This document shows positions 1-6,844 of a stretch of DNA of 6,956 bases, piece by piece. Position 1 is the stretch's first letter. Every line of letters begins with the position of its first letter. This DNA comes from Ilumatobacteraceae bacterium (lineage in GTDB: Bacteria > Actinomycetota > Acidimicrobiia > Acidimicrobiales > Ilumatobacteraceae). The notes under the pieces were generated by a model. That model was not told the DNA's origin. It worked only from the letters and a program-made list of their open reading frames with translations, and did no database searches. The stretch covers positions 1 through 6,956 of the forward strand of contig JANQZQ010000035.1 in assembly GCA_030728545.1 (NCBI GenBank), given 5' to 3'. Position numbers and translations under genes: made by a program.

Positions 1-1
1 C

Positions 2-556
2 GGGTTTCCGTTCGGCGCCTATGACTACACCGGTGCACTCACACCACAAGTGGCTGGGGTTCCACTTTTGGTGTCGTTTGCTTGGGCGGGCATCACCCTC
101 GTGGTGTATGGAATGTTCGCTGGCGGCGGTGTTCGCTGGGTGCAGCTGTCGATAATGGCAGCGTCGATCACTGCCTGGGATGTGTTTCTCGACCCGCAGA
201 TGGTGGGCGAGGGCTACTGGCAGTGGCAGCCTGCGTCGCTGGCATTTCGCGGAATCCCGTTGGTCAATTATGCGGGTTGGTTTGTAACAGCGCTCATCAA
301 CTCAGCACTGGTGACGGCCATTTGTCGGGCACCACATGCTGTGAAATCACAGGGTTCGATACCACACGGTGCGCCACAGGTTTTGACACAACGGCTCTCG
401 ATCGCAACCTATGCCACGCTCACTATCTTGTCGACGATTGGGTTTGTGTTCTTTTTTGATGATGTAGTTGTGGCAGCAGTTGGTGCCGTTGCGATGGGCA
501 CCTGTTTGTGGTGGGGTCTGCGCAGGTCTCGTCGTTCGGCGATCGGTCTCACATGA
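2..556 (+). CDS. cruF: CruF-family carotenoid hydratase (5'-truncated by window edge)
   Basis: This is a partial gene: the frame is open to the left edge, and 184 residues plus the stop are visible. The visible part starts GFPFGAYDYTG, then a GVPLLVSFAW segment, WDVFLDPQMV (codons from 176) and GIPLVNYAGW, which is the conserved core of the CruF/DUF422 membrane family. Hydrophobic stretches fit several transmembrane helices (about residues 20-37, 46-58, 87-104 and 138-165 of the visible part), and the end is basic (RRSRRS). Known members hydrate the psi end of carotenes to give 1'-hydroxy carotenoids (gamma-carotene or bisanhydrobacterioruberin type substrates) in the membrane. The GTG at 50 is only an internal valine and not the start, because the conserved GxPFGxYxYT motif lies upstream of it. 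The stop overlaps the start of the following desaturase gene (ATGA), so the two are probably translationally coupled. The family call is firm. The exact substrate is inferred. Confidence 0.85.
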   Translation, partial: GFPFGAYDYTGALTPQVAGVPLLVSFAWAGITLVVYGMFAGGGVRWVQLSIMAASITAWDVFLDPQMVGEGYWQWQPASLAFRGIPLVNYAGWFVTALINSALVTAICRAPHAVKSQGSIPHGAPQVLTQRLSIATYATLTILSTIGFVFFFDDVVVAAVGAVAMGTCLWWGLRRSRRSAIGLT

Positions 557-2013
557 CATCGCGATACGACGTGGCCGTGGTGGGTGGTGGTGTTGGCGGG
601 TTGCTCACCGCAACTCGTCTGGCTGCCGCCGGGCGACATGTGGTGGTGCTCGAGCGCAACGCCGACCTAGGCGGCAAGTTGTCCACTCGCACTCGTGATG
701 GTTTCACCTTCGATACGGGGCCGTCGTTGCTCACGCTGCCGGCGCTGCTTGACGAAGTCTTCCAACAAGCCGGCACGTCGCTGGCTGATGAAGTGCAGTT
801 GCATCGCCTCGACCCGTCGTTTCGATATTTCTGGCCGGATGCCACAACCGTGACCTTTCGCGACCAACCAATTGCCACAGCAGAGGCGCTTGAAGCGTTC
901 AGCCCAGGTGCTGGTGCGCAATACCTTGCGTTTCTCGGGCATGCCCGCAACATCTGGAACATCAGCGAACGAACTTTTTTTGCTGGCGACATGGCTTCGC
1001 CGTGGTCGTTGTTGCGGCGGCTGCGCTCGCCACGCGACTTCACCCAAATCGACGCGTTGCGCACCTTGAACGCTCGTGGCAAAAAGATGTTTGATGACCC
1101 ACGATTGCAGCAGTGGCTGGGGCGGTATGCCACCTACAGCGGCTCTGACCCATCGCGCACCCCAGCAACCTTGGCCTGCATCGCTGCTGTTGAGGCAGAT
1201 TTTGGTTCGTGGTATGTGCGAGGTGGCTTGGGCGCATTGCGTGACGCCATCGTGCGAGTGGCCCAACGAGCTGGGGTAGAGATTCGTACCCAGAGCGAAG
1301 TGACGGCGCTTGAAGCGACTCGCCGTCGGGTTACTGGTGTGCGACTCGCCGGCGAATCCATCACTGCACCGGTGGTGGTCGTTAATGCCGATGCCGAACA
1401 TTTGTATCGGGATTTGTTGCCCGACGCCAAACGGCTGCACGCTGTGCAACAAACTGAACGCTCGACCAGTGGTGTTGCCGTGCTCGTTGGTGTTGAGGGG
1501 CGCACACCGTTGATCGAACATCACAATGTGTGGTTTTCGCGCGACTACGCACGCGAGTTCAACGACATCAGTGCCAACCGGGTGCCGAGTGACCCGACAA
1601 TTTATGGGTGTGTGTCGAGTGTTACGGATGCATCGCAAGCACCAGCAGGGTGTGAAAACTGGTTCCTCCTCATCAACACACCATCTGACGACACAATCAA
1701 CGCACGCGATGTAGGCCCGTGGATGTTGGAACAACTTGCAGCAGTTGGGCCAGACCTGCGTGACCGTGCACGTTTTGCCGAAGTAATCGGGCCGCGCGAT
1801 TTGGCCGAGCGATACCGCTCACCAGGCGGAGCAATCTATGGAACATCATCCAATGGGCGACGCGCTGCATTTCGTCGACCCGCCATGCGCGGCCCACGTC
1901 GCGGTCTGTTCCTCGTGGGTGGTGCGACGCACCCAGGCGGCGGGCTTCCGCTTGTCACGTTGAGTTCACGCATCGTCACACAACTGATTCTTCGTTCACA
2001 CCGCCAGCGATAG
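553..2013 (+). CDS. CrtI-family carotenoid desaturase (CrtD/phytoene desaturase-like)
   Basis: An FAD-dependent desaturase of 486 residues, near the usual length for the family. The N-terminus YDVAVVGGGVGG (residues 5-16) is the Rossmann dinucleotide motif, with the ribose-binding acidic residue at E34, followed by GGKLSTRTRDGFTFDTGPSL, typical of CrtI-type enzymes. The C-terminal FAD motif is GLFLVGGATHPGGGLPLV (about 451-468). The start is the ATG at 553, four residues before the Rossmann strand. An upstream GTG at 508 would add 15 unconserved residues inside the preceding gene. No clear Shine-Dalgarno sequence is visible, and the ATGA overlap with the cruF stop suggests coupling. Members introduce double bonds into phytoene, neurosporene or 1-hydroxy carotenoids at the membrane. 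Pairing with a CruF hydratase makes a CrtD-like 3,4-desaturase of a hydroxylated end group attractive, but phytoene desaturase cannot be excluded from sequence alone. Confidence 0.85.
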   Translation: MTSRYDVAVVGGGVGGLLTATRLAAAGRHVVVLERNADLGGKLSTRTRDGFTFDTGPSLLTLPALLDEVFQQAGTSLADEVQLHRLDPSFRYFWPDATTVTFRDQPIATAEALEAFSPGAGAQYLAFLGHARNIWNISERTFFAGDMASPWSLLRRLRSPRDFTQIDALRTLNARGKKMFDDPRLQQWLGRYATYSGSDPSRTPATLACIAAVEADFGSWYVRGGLGALRDAIVRVAQRAGVEIRTQSEVTALEATRRRVTGVRLAGESITAPVVVVNADAEHLYRDLLPDAKRLHAVQQTERSTSGVAVLVGVEGRTPLIEHHNVWFSRDYAREFNDISANRVPSDPTIYGCVSSVTDASQAPAGCENWFLLINTPSDDTINARDVGPWMLEQLAAVGPDLRDRARFAEVIGPRDLAERYRSPGGAIYGTSSNGRRAAFRRPAMRGPRRGLFLVGGATHPGGGLPLVTLSSRIVTQLILRSHRQR

Positions 2014-2022
2014 CCTGAAGCC

Positions 2023-2313
2023 ATGTCGGCAACAGCATCAGTAACCGTTCGTATCCCCACTACTTTGCGTCCACTTTCGGGTGGTGCGAGCACGGTTTCG
2101 GTTGCCGGCGCAACACTGCGTGATGTGCTGCACGATTTAGAAACAGCACACCCAGGTTTTGCAGCCAAGTTGCTTGACGTCGACGGCAACCTGCACAAGT
2201 TCGTGAATGTTTTCGTGGCCGACGATGATGTGCGTTATCTGAAGGGTCTTGATACTGAAGTGTCGGGTGGCCAGACCGTTTCCATCGTGCCTGCCGTCGC
2301 CGGCGGCCGCTAA
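2023..2313 (+). CDS. MoaD/ThiS-family sulfur carrier, CysO-like, ending in GGR
   Basis: A 96-residue ubiquitin-fold (beta-grasp) protein. VTVRIPTTLRPLSGG near the N-terminus, LHKFVNVFVADDDVR (residues 57-71) and the tail VSIVPAVAGGR closely resemble Mycobacterium CysO, whose tail is also PAVAGG. In CysO the terminal Gly-Gly is adenylated, thiocarboxylated by a MoeB/MoeZ-type enzyme and used for cysteine synthesis by CysM, with release by the JAMM protease Mec. In this protein the di-glycine (G94-G95) is followed by one arginine, R96, so the C-terminus should need trimming before activation. The start ATG lies 9 bp after the desaturase stop. No cysM, moeZ or mec gene is in the window, so the pathway (cysteine, molybdopterin or another sulfur product) is not fixed by context. 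The family call is firm. The CysO role is inferred from similarity. Confidence 0.88.
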   Translation: MSATASVTVRIPTTLRPLSGGASTVSVAGATLRDVLHDLETAHPGFAAKLLDVDGNLHKFVNVFVADDDVRYLKGLDTEVSGGQTVSIVPAVAGGR

Positions 2314-2329
2314 AGGTTTGCCGCCGTTG
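2312..2329 (+). promoter_or_regulatory. Shine-Dalgarno and TTG start deciding the kdsB N-terminus
   Basis: AAAGG at 2312-2316 overlaps the stop codon of the sulfur-carrier gene and lies 10 bases before TTG 2327. No ATG or GTG stands at the conserved N-terminus of the kdsB frame, so a TTG start is required unless translation begins farther upstream inside the preceding gene. Confidence 0.6.
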
Positions 2330-3076
2330 AAGTTTGTCGTCGCGGTGCCGGCGCGACTTGAATCCACTCGGTTGCCCCGCAAGGTGCTTGCCGACATCGG
2401 CGGCCAACCAATGTTGCGTAGGGTGTTGGACGCTGCGCGAACAGCGCAATCAATCAGCGAGGTGGTGTTATGCACCGACTCACCAGAAATTGTTGATCTC
2501 GGCACCACATGGGGTTATCGCGTCTTGCTGACTTCACCATCATGTTCGTCAGGTTCTGAGCGCATCGCGTCGGTTGTCGGTGAACTGAACAGTGATGTCG
2601 TTATCAACGTGCAGGGTGACCAACCATTCGTAGACCCACTGGTGATCGAATCAATGTGCAATGTGTTTCGTGAACGCATCCCGACGCCTGCGGTGGTGAC
2701 CCCGATCTATCGGTTGCCGGCTGAAAAACTTGCCAACCCGGATGTGGTCAAAGTGGTGGTGAGCGCCCAGCAACGAGCGTTGTATTTCAGTCGAGCAGCG
2801 GTGCCATTTGTGCGCGGCCAAGAGCAAGCCGAGTGGCATCAGCAAGCAGTGCACTGGGGACACGTTGGCATGTATGGATACCGGGCCGATGTTCTTGCTG
2901 GCTGGTCGCAGTTGTTGCCATCAGTTCTTGAAGACGCCGAGAAACTTGAACAGCTCCGCCTGCTGGACAATGGAATTACCATTGAGACCTACGAGATCAT
3001 TGCTCACTCCCGCAACACACTGTCTGTCGACAGCCCGAGCGACCTTCAGCGTGCCCGAGAACTGGTGAATCAATGA
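2327..3076 (+). CDS. kdsB: 3-deoxy-manno-octulosonate cytidylyltransferase (CMP-Kdo synthetase)
   Basis: Couples CTP and Kdo to give CMP-Kdo and pyrophosphate in the cytosol, the activation step before Kdo transfer to a surface glycan. The start is the TTG at 2327, with AAAGG at 2312-2316 upstream. It gives 249 residues beginning MKFVVAVPARLESTRLPRK, which aligns with the MSFVVIIPARYASTRLPGK start of the 248-residue E. coli enzyme. Visible family motifs are the nucleotide-binding PARxxSTRLPxK (8-19), SGSERIA (75-81), NVQGDQP (94-100), ALYFSRAAVPFVRG, GMYGYRADVL, EDAEKLEQLRLLDNG and the C-terminal SVDSPSDLQRAR (from 233). Likely magnesium-binding aspartates are D98 and D235. The usual NVQGDEP reads DQP here, a conservative departure. 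The gene starts 13 bp after the sulfur-carrier stop and ends in an ATGA overlap with the next gene. Longer forms starting at TTG 2318 or 2249 would add unconserved residues. Confidence 0.93.
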   Translation: MKFVVAVPARLESTRLPRKVLADIGGQPMLRRVLDAARTAQSISEVVLCTDSPEIVDLGTTWGYRVLLTSPSCSSGSERIASVVGELNSDVVINVQGDQPFVDPLVIESMCNVFRERIPTPAVVTPIYRLPAEKLANPDVVKVVVSAQQRALYFSRAAVPFVRGQEQAEWHQQAVHWGHVGMYGYRADVLAGWSQLLPSVLEDAEKLEQLRLLDNGITIETYEIIAHSRNTLSVDSPSDLQRARELVNQ

Positions 3077-4056
3077 CGACTCCGCCGCCGATTGCCGAAG
3101 TGATGTTGGCCGAAGCGCAAGCCATCACTGCTGCCGCGCAGCGCCTGGATGCCACACACGCCCAACGAGCCGTCGACATGTTGGTGGCTTGCACCGGCAA
3201 GGTGCTGGTTACAGGTGTGGGCAAATCGGGGCTCGTTGCCCAAAAGATTGCCGCCAGCCTCACCTCGGTGGGCTTGATGTCGGTATACCTGAATCCGCTT
3301 GATGCGCTGCATGGCGATATCGGGGTTGTGCGTGATGGTGATGTAATCATCATGATTAGCAACAGCGGCGAAACGACCGAACTGCTTGCAGTGATTCCTT
3401 ATGTAAAAAAGCGCGATGTACAACTGCTCGGCATTCTTGGCAAAACCAAATCAGCAATCGGCCAACGCTGCGACTTGGCACTCGATGCATCAGTCGAGCG
3501 TGAGGCCTCGCCAATCGACCAAGTGCCTACTTCGAGCACTGCGGTGGCCATGGCGATCGGCGACGCGCTCACTGTGGCATGGATGACAGCCAAAGGTGTA
3601 TCGGTCAACGACTTTGCGATGAATCATCCGGCCGGCTCGATTGGTCGCCGACTCACGTTGATGGTGCGCGACTTGATGATTCCGCATGACAAGTTGATAA
3701 TGATCAACGCTGATGCACGACTGCCCGAAGTGGTTGATGCACTTACCACGCAAGCCATTGGTGCAGTGCTCGTTAAAAATGCTGTTGACCCTGCTGCACT
3801 TGGTGGCATCATCACCGATGGCGACCTACGCCGCGCATTAAAGCGCACTCCTGCCGACGGATGGGGTGGGCTGGTGGCGCGCGACTTAATGACCACCACA
3901 CCGATTGCGGTTGTATCTGGTATGCCTGCAATCGAAGCGCTCACATTGATGGAACGCAATGCCAAAAAAGCGATTACTGTTTTGCCTGTGATCGACGAAG
4001 CAAAAGTCGTCGGCATGTTGCGCATGCATGATCTGGTGCAGGCAGGGTTGTCGTAG
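3073..4056 (+). CDS. kdsD: D-arabinose-5-phosphate isomerase, KpsF/GutQ/KdsD family
   Basis: Interconverts ribulose-5-phosphate and arabinose-5-phosphate, the first committed step to Kdo. The 327 residues match the usual length (E. coli KdsD has 328). An N-terminal SIS sugar-isomerase domain (about 35-170) contains TGVGKSG (47-53), the catalytic-region DALHGD (77-82), SNSGETTE (96-103), VEREASP (141-147) and PTSST (152-156). The conserved NHPAGSIGRRL (184-194) follows. Two CBS domains fill the C-terminus: LMIPHDKL to GGIITDGDLRRAL (about 201-277), then DLMTTTPIAVV to VVGMLRMHDLVQAG (about 290-326). The CBS pair is usual in this family and may bind a nucleotide or nucleotide-sugar effector. 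The ATG at 3073 overlaps the kdsB stop (ATGA), and kdsA follows after 2 bp. The close paralogue GutQ catalyses the same reaction in glucitol operons, but the flanking kdsB and kdsA support the Kdo role. Confidence 0.94.
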   Translation: MTTPPPIAEVMLAEAQAITAAAQRLDATHAQRAVDMLVACTGKVLVTGVGKSGLVAQKIAASLTSVGLMSVYLNPLDALHGDIGVVRDGDVIIMISNSGETTELLAVIPYVKKRDVQLLGILGKTKSAIGQRCDLALDASVEREASPIDQVPTSSTAVAMAIGDALTVAWMTAKGVSVNDFAMNHPAGSIGRRLTLMVRDLMIPHDKLIMINADARLPEVVDALTTQAIGAVLVKNAVDPAALGGIITDGDLRRALKRTPADGWGGLVARDLMTTTPIAVVSGMPAIEALTLMERNAKKAITVLPVIDEAKVVGMLRMHDLVQAGLS

Positions 4057-4058
4057 TC

Positions 4059-4925
4059 ATGTCGCCGACAGCCGCAGGTGCACCGATGCTGGCCAAGCTT
4101 GGCAAGGGTGTCGTATGCGGTGATGGTCAGCCACTCGTGCTCATTGCGGGGCCGTGTGTGATCGAGTCCCCGACACTCGCTGAGCACGTTGCGGGTCAGA
4201 TGAAAGAAATCTGTGTAGGTCTCGGCATTTCGTATGTGTTTAAGGCCAGTTACGACAAGGCCAACCGCACGTCGGTTGGCGGTTTTCGTGGGCCCGGGCG
4301 TGAAGACGGCCTCGGCATGTTGAGTGCCATCGGGGCCAAGTTTGATGTGCCAGTGCTTACCGATATTCACGAAAGTGGCGATGCCGCGGTGGCAGCAGAA
4401 CATGTTGACGTGCTGCAGATCCCTGCTTTTCTTTGTCGCCAAACCGATTTGTTACTGGCCGCAGCAGCCACAGGCAAAGCAGTCAACGTAAAGAAGGGCC
4501 AGTTTCTTGCGCCGTGGGACATGAAGAATGTCGTCGACAAGCTCCGCTCGGGTAATGCCGAAAATGTGCTGGTTACTGAACGCGGTTCATCGTTCGGTTA
4601 CAACACATTGGTGGTCGATTATCGGGGCTTGCCACAACTGCGAGCCGCTGCGCCGGTAATTTTTGATGTAACGCACTCTGTGCAACAGCCAGGGGGGCAA
4701 GGCGCATCGTCGGGTGGTCAGCGAGAGTTTGCCGGTGCACTAGCGCGTGCCGCAGTTGCCGTCGGCGTTGATGGGCTGTTCATGGAAACACATCCCGACC
4801 CAGACAAGGCACCAAGTGACGGGCCGAACATGATTCCACTACATCGCATGAAGCCACTACTCGAGCAGTTGCTGCTCATTCGCCAAGCCGTCGCCGTTTC
4901 TGGCCCTCAACCCACGACGTATTAA
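4059..4925 (+). CDS. kdsA: 3-deoxy-8-phosphooctulonate synthase (Kdo-8-P synthase), metal-dependent class
   Basis: Condenses phosphoenolpyruvate with arabinose-5-phosphate to Kdo-8-phosphate in the cytosol. The 288 residues form a TIM-barrel aldolase of the usual length (about 280). Motifs in order are LIAGPCVIES (28-37), FKASYDKANRTS (61-72, PEP/A5P binding), GFRGPGREDGL, PVLTDIH (98-104), LQIPAFLCRQTDLL (119-132), NVKKGQFLAPWDM (143-155), VTERGSSFGYNTLVVD and FDVTHSVQQPGG (202-213). A metal-dependent class II enzyme is indicated by C33, H206, E243 and D254. Their spacing matches C11, H185, E222 and D233 of the Aquifex aeolicus enzyme to within one residue, and the metal-free E. coli type has Asn in place of the cysteine. 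The ANRTS and GxDGLxML context separates it from DAHP synthase. The start is ATG 4059, 2 bp after the isomerase stop, with a weak purine-rich GGCAGGG at 4041-4047 upstream. Confidence 0.95.
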   Translation: MSPTAAGAPMLAKLGKGVVCGDGQPLVLIAGPCVIESPTLAEHVAGQMKEICVGLGISYVFKASYDKANRTSVGGFRGPGREDGLGMLSAIGAKFDVPVLTDIHESGDAAVAAEHVDVLQIPAFLCRQTDLLLAAAATGKAVNVKKGQFLAPWDMKNVVDKLRSGNAENVLVTERGSSFGYNTLVVDYRGLPQLRAAAPVIFDVTHSVQQPGGQGASSGGQREFAGALARAAVAVGVDGLFMETHPDPDKAPSDGPNMIPLHRMKPLLEQLLLIRQAVAVSGPQPTTY

Positions 4926-4929
4926 TCGC

Positions 4930-5604
4930 ATGATTCGGGTTTTCATTGGTTACGACGACAACGAGTCGGTGGCGTATCACGTGCTGTCGCATTCAATCCT
5001 GCGTCATGCTTCGCAACCAGTGGCGATAACACCAGTCGCCAAACGCCACATGCAGGGCTTTTATTCTCGCGAGCGGTCCACCATCGAGTCGACTGATTTT
5101 TCGTTCACACGTTTTTTGGTGCCCTACCTGAGCGGCTACAACGGCTGGTCAGTATTCATGGATTGTGACACGTTGTTAACGACGGACATCGCCGAACTGT
5201 TTGCGTTGCGCGATGAACAGTTTGCAGTGATGTGCGTGAAGCACGATTATGTGGCCCGCGATGACATCAAGTTTCTTGGTGCAACACAGACAAAGTATGA
5301 AAAAAAGAATTGGTCAAGTGTGATGCTGTTCAACAACGAACTATGTCGAGCGCTCACCCCGCAGGTAGTCGCTAACGAGACAGGCTTGTTTTTGCACCAG
5401 TTCAAGTGGCTTGCTGACGAAAGCCAAATTGGGGCTCTACCCCCAACATGGAATTATCTTGTCGGCGAAATGACCATGCCAGAGACACCCAAGTTGATTC
5501 ACTACACACTTGGCGGGCCCTATTTTGCGTCGTATCGCGAGTGCGAGCATGCAGACCTGTGGTTTGCCGAACAGGCCCTGATGAACCACGCCGCCCAAGG
5601 CTGA
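4930..5604 (+). CDS. GT8-like glycosyltransferase (GT-A fold)
   Basis: A soluble 224-residue protein with no signal peptide or membrane segment. It begins MIRVFIGYDDNESVAYHVL, a nucleotide-binding strand and helix. It carries the metal/nucleotide-sugar DxD motif as FMDCDTLL (DCD at 78-80), then KYEKKNWSSVMLFNN (122-136), HQFKWLADESQIG (156-168) and HYTLGGPYF (191-199). The last resembles the C-terminal His-containing HxxGxxKPW motif of GT8 retaining transferases. These features support a sugar-nucleotide-dependent transferase acting on a cytosolic-side lipid-linked or polysaccharide acceptor. Donor and acceptor cannot be read from sequence. It begins 4 bp after kdsA with no clear Shine-Dalgarno sequence, so coupling to kdsA is likely, and it lies 7 bp before the next gene. 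I infer that it adds a sugar to a Kdo-containing or Kdo-linked glycan. It is not a known Kdo transferase family. Confidence 0.8.
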   Translation: MIRVFIGYDDNESVAYHVLSHSILRHASQPVAITPVAKRHMQGFYSRERSTIESTDFSFTRFLVPYLSGYNGWSVFMDCDTLLTTDIAELFALRDEQFAVMCVKHDYVARDDIKFLGATQTKYEKKNWSSVMLFNNELCRALTPQVVANETGLFLHQFKWLADESQIGALPPTWNYLVGEMTMPETPKLIHYTLGGPYFASYRECEHADLWFAEQALMNHAAQG

Positions 5605-5611
5605 ACCGCGA

Positions 5612-6844
5612 ATGACACATCACGGTGGAACAGTGTTGTTTGTGCTGGCCGGTAAGGCAGACGCCGACAACATTGCCCCGGCGATTTGGTCGATTGCTCG
5701 AGAGGGTCATGCTGTGGTGATTCAGGTCGTTGATGCAGAAGTGTTTGCTGACTTTCAATCGGCATGGTGGCTGCCGCAGTGCCCGAATGTTGACATTCAA
5801 CTGATTAAGTCCTGTGCTTCGACAGGCGTGCTGAAACGGTTATATCAACTGGGCTGGAATCGCTGGTCGATGCGCAGGATGTTGCGACAACTCGACGCAC
5901 GGATCGTGGTGATGGAGTGGAAAGAAGGTGTCGCCCACCGGAGCCCCAAGCGTTGGCGGCGCATCACCCAGTGGCTGGCAACAGACTATTTTCTGCAAGT
6001 GCAACTAGCGGCCCAGCAGCTGAGCATCGCAACCGTTGCGCTGCCACATGGCCACTCGACAAAGATCACGATCATTCGTAGCCAGCATGTGCAGGCAGTG
6101 ATGGATGGCAACGCTGGCCGTCTGCCTTTTGCAGATCGCGATTCTCATGCGGCATATGTGTTTGCGTCGGAGTATCACCGTGACGTCATCGTTGGACACT
6201 CCACGATGAGTGGCAATAACACCCAGGTCTGGGGTAGTGCACGATTCAACGACGAGTGGGTACCGAAGTTATACACAGCCACCTCCATCGCTGAGTTGCC
6301 ACCGTTGCGGCCAACTCAGCACCGTCGTGTTTTGCTTTTCATCCCGAAGTGGCACAACTTGGTGGACAAACAACAAACACTGCAACTCATCGCCGAACTT
6401 GGTGCCTGTGAATCGCTCCAGCTCGTCGTGCGTGGCCACTTACGCGCCAGAGACACGACGCTTACCGAGCCAGAAATGGCGCTGCTGCAAAAAGCCCCCA
6501 ACATCGTTTGGATCAATGACAACACGCCATCGCCGAGCCTGATTAAGGCCTGTGATGTGTTGGTGGATGTCGACTCGAGCATTGCGTTTGACGCTGTGCT
6601 GCTCAACAAGCCGTATGTTCGCCCGCGCTACTTGCAGGATGCATCTGTTTGCACCATCTGGGACACCTTGGGTGGCGCCCATCAGACCGATTCCCTTGCT
6701 GACACAGTTGCGCTACTCACGAAAGACACCTTGTCGCCAGCACCACGTGGCCCGCAGTTTGAACAAGTGGTGTTCGGCGGCGCGGGCGTCGACGTGTTGC
6801 GGCGTTATCGCGACGGTTTGCTAGCTATAGCCGCGTCTGAATAA
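5612..6844 (+). CDS. Putative GT-B-like polysaccharide transferase, specificity unknown
   Basis: A 410-residue soluble protein without signal peptide or clear membrane helix. The first half opens with a Rossmann-like VLFVLAGKADADNIAPAIW (8-26), has a basic stretch (RSPKRWRRITQW, 110-121) and a PHGHS loop (145-149), and then WGSARFNDEW (207-216). The second half restarts with RRVLLFIPKWHN (238-249) and carries DVLVDVDSSIAFDAVLLNKP (315-334). This resembles the sugar- or polyol-phosphate-binding segment of GT-B enzymes such as CDP-glycerol glycerophosphotransferases and capsule transferases (DSS-xx-FDAxxxxKP). The two-lobed plan supports a GT-B fold transferase building a surface glycan. A Kdo transferase role is possible given its position last in a Kdo operon, but no WaaA or KpsC/KpsS signature is recognised. 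AAGG at 5597-5600, 11 bases before the ATG, may be its ribosome binding site. It lies 7 bp after the GT8-like gene. Confidence 0.65.
   Translation: MTHHGGTVLFVLAGKADADNIAPAIWSIAREGHAVVIQVVDAEVFADFQSAWWLPQCPNVDIQLIKSCASTGVLKRLYQLGWNRWSMRRMLRQLDARIVVMEWKEGVAHRSPKRWRRITQWLATDYFLQVQLAAQQLSIATVALPHGHSTKITIIRSQHVQAVMDGNAGRLPFADRDSHAAYVFASEYHRDVIVGHSTMSGNNTQVWGSARFNDEWVPKLYTATSIAELPPLRPTQHRRVLLFIPKWHNLVDKQQTLQLIAELGACESLQLVVRGHLRARDTTLTEPEMALLQKAPNIVWINDNTPSPSLIKACDVLVDVDSSIAFDAVLLNKPYVRPRYLQDASVCTIWDTLGGAHQTDSLADTVALLTKDTLSPAPRGPQFEQVVFGGAGVDVLRRYRDGLLAIAASE

Noticed and set aside
508..552. GTG start at 508 for the desaturase.
   Set aside because: It adds 15 residues without similarity before the Rossmann motif. 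The ATG at 553 sits in an ATGA overlap typical of coupled genes.
667..1734. Long minus-strand open frame (355 codons) opposite the desaturase gene.
   Set aside because: The translation has no recognisable domain and is rich in Cys, Arg and His, as expected for the antisense of a GC-biased gene. The + strand frame carries clear FAD motifs.
2249..2326. N-terminal extension of KdsB from the TTG at 2249.
   Set aside because: It would overlap the sulfur-carrier gene by 65 bases and adds residues absent from the family. The protein from 2327 already has the full family length.
3624..4442. Minus-strand open frame (272 codons) spanning the kdsD/kdsA junction.
   Set aside because: It is antisense to two well-supported genes and has no motif or plausible ribosome binding site.
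4059..4925. kdsA as a DAHP synthase of the shikimate pathway.
   Set aside because: KANRTS, GFRGPGREDGL and the adjacent kdsD and kdsB fit Kdo-8-phosphate synthase. The shared fold explains the general resemblance.
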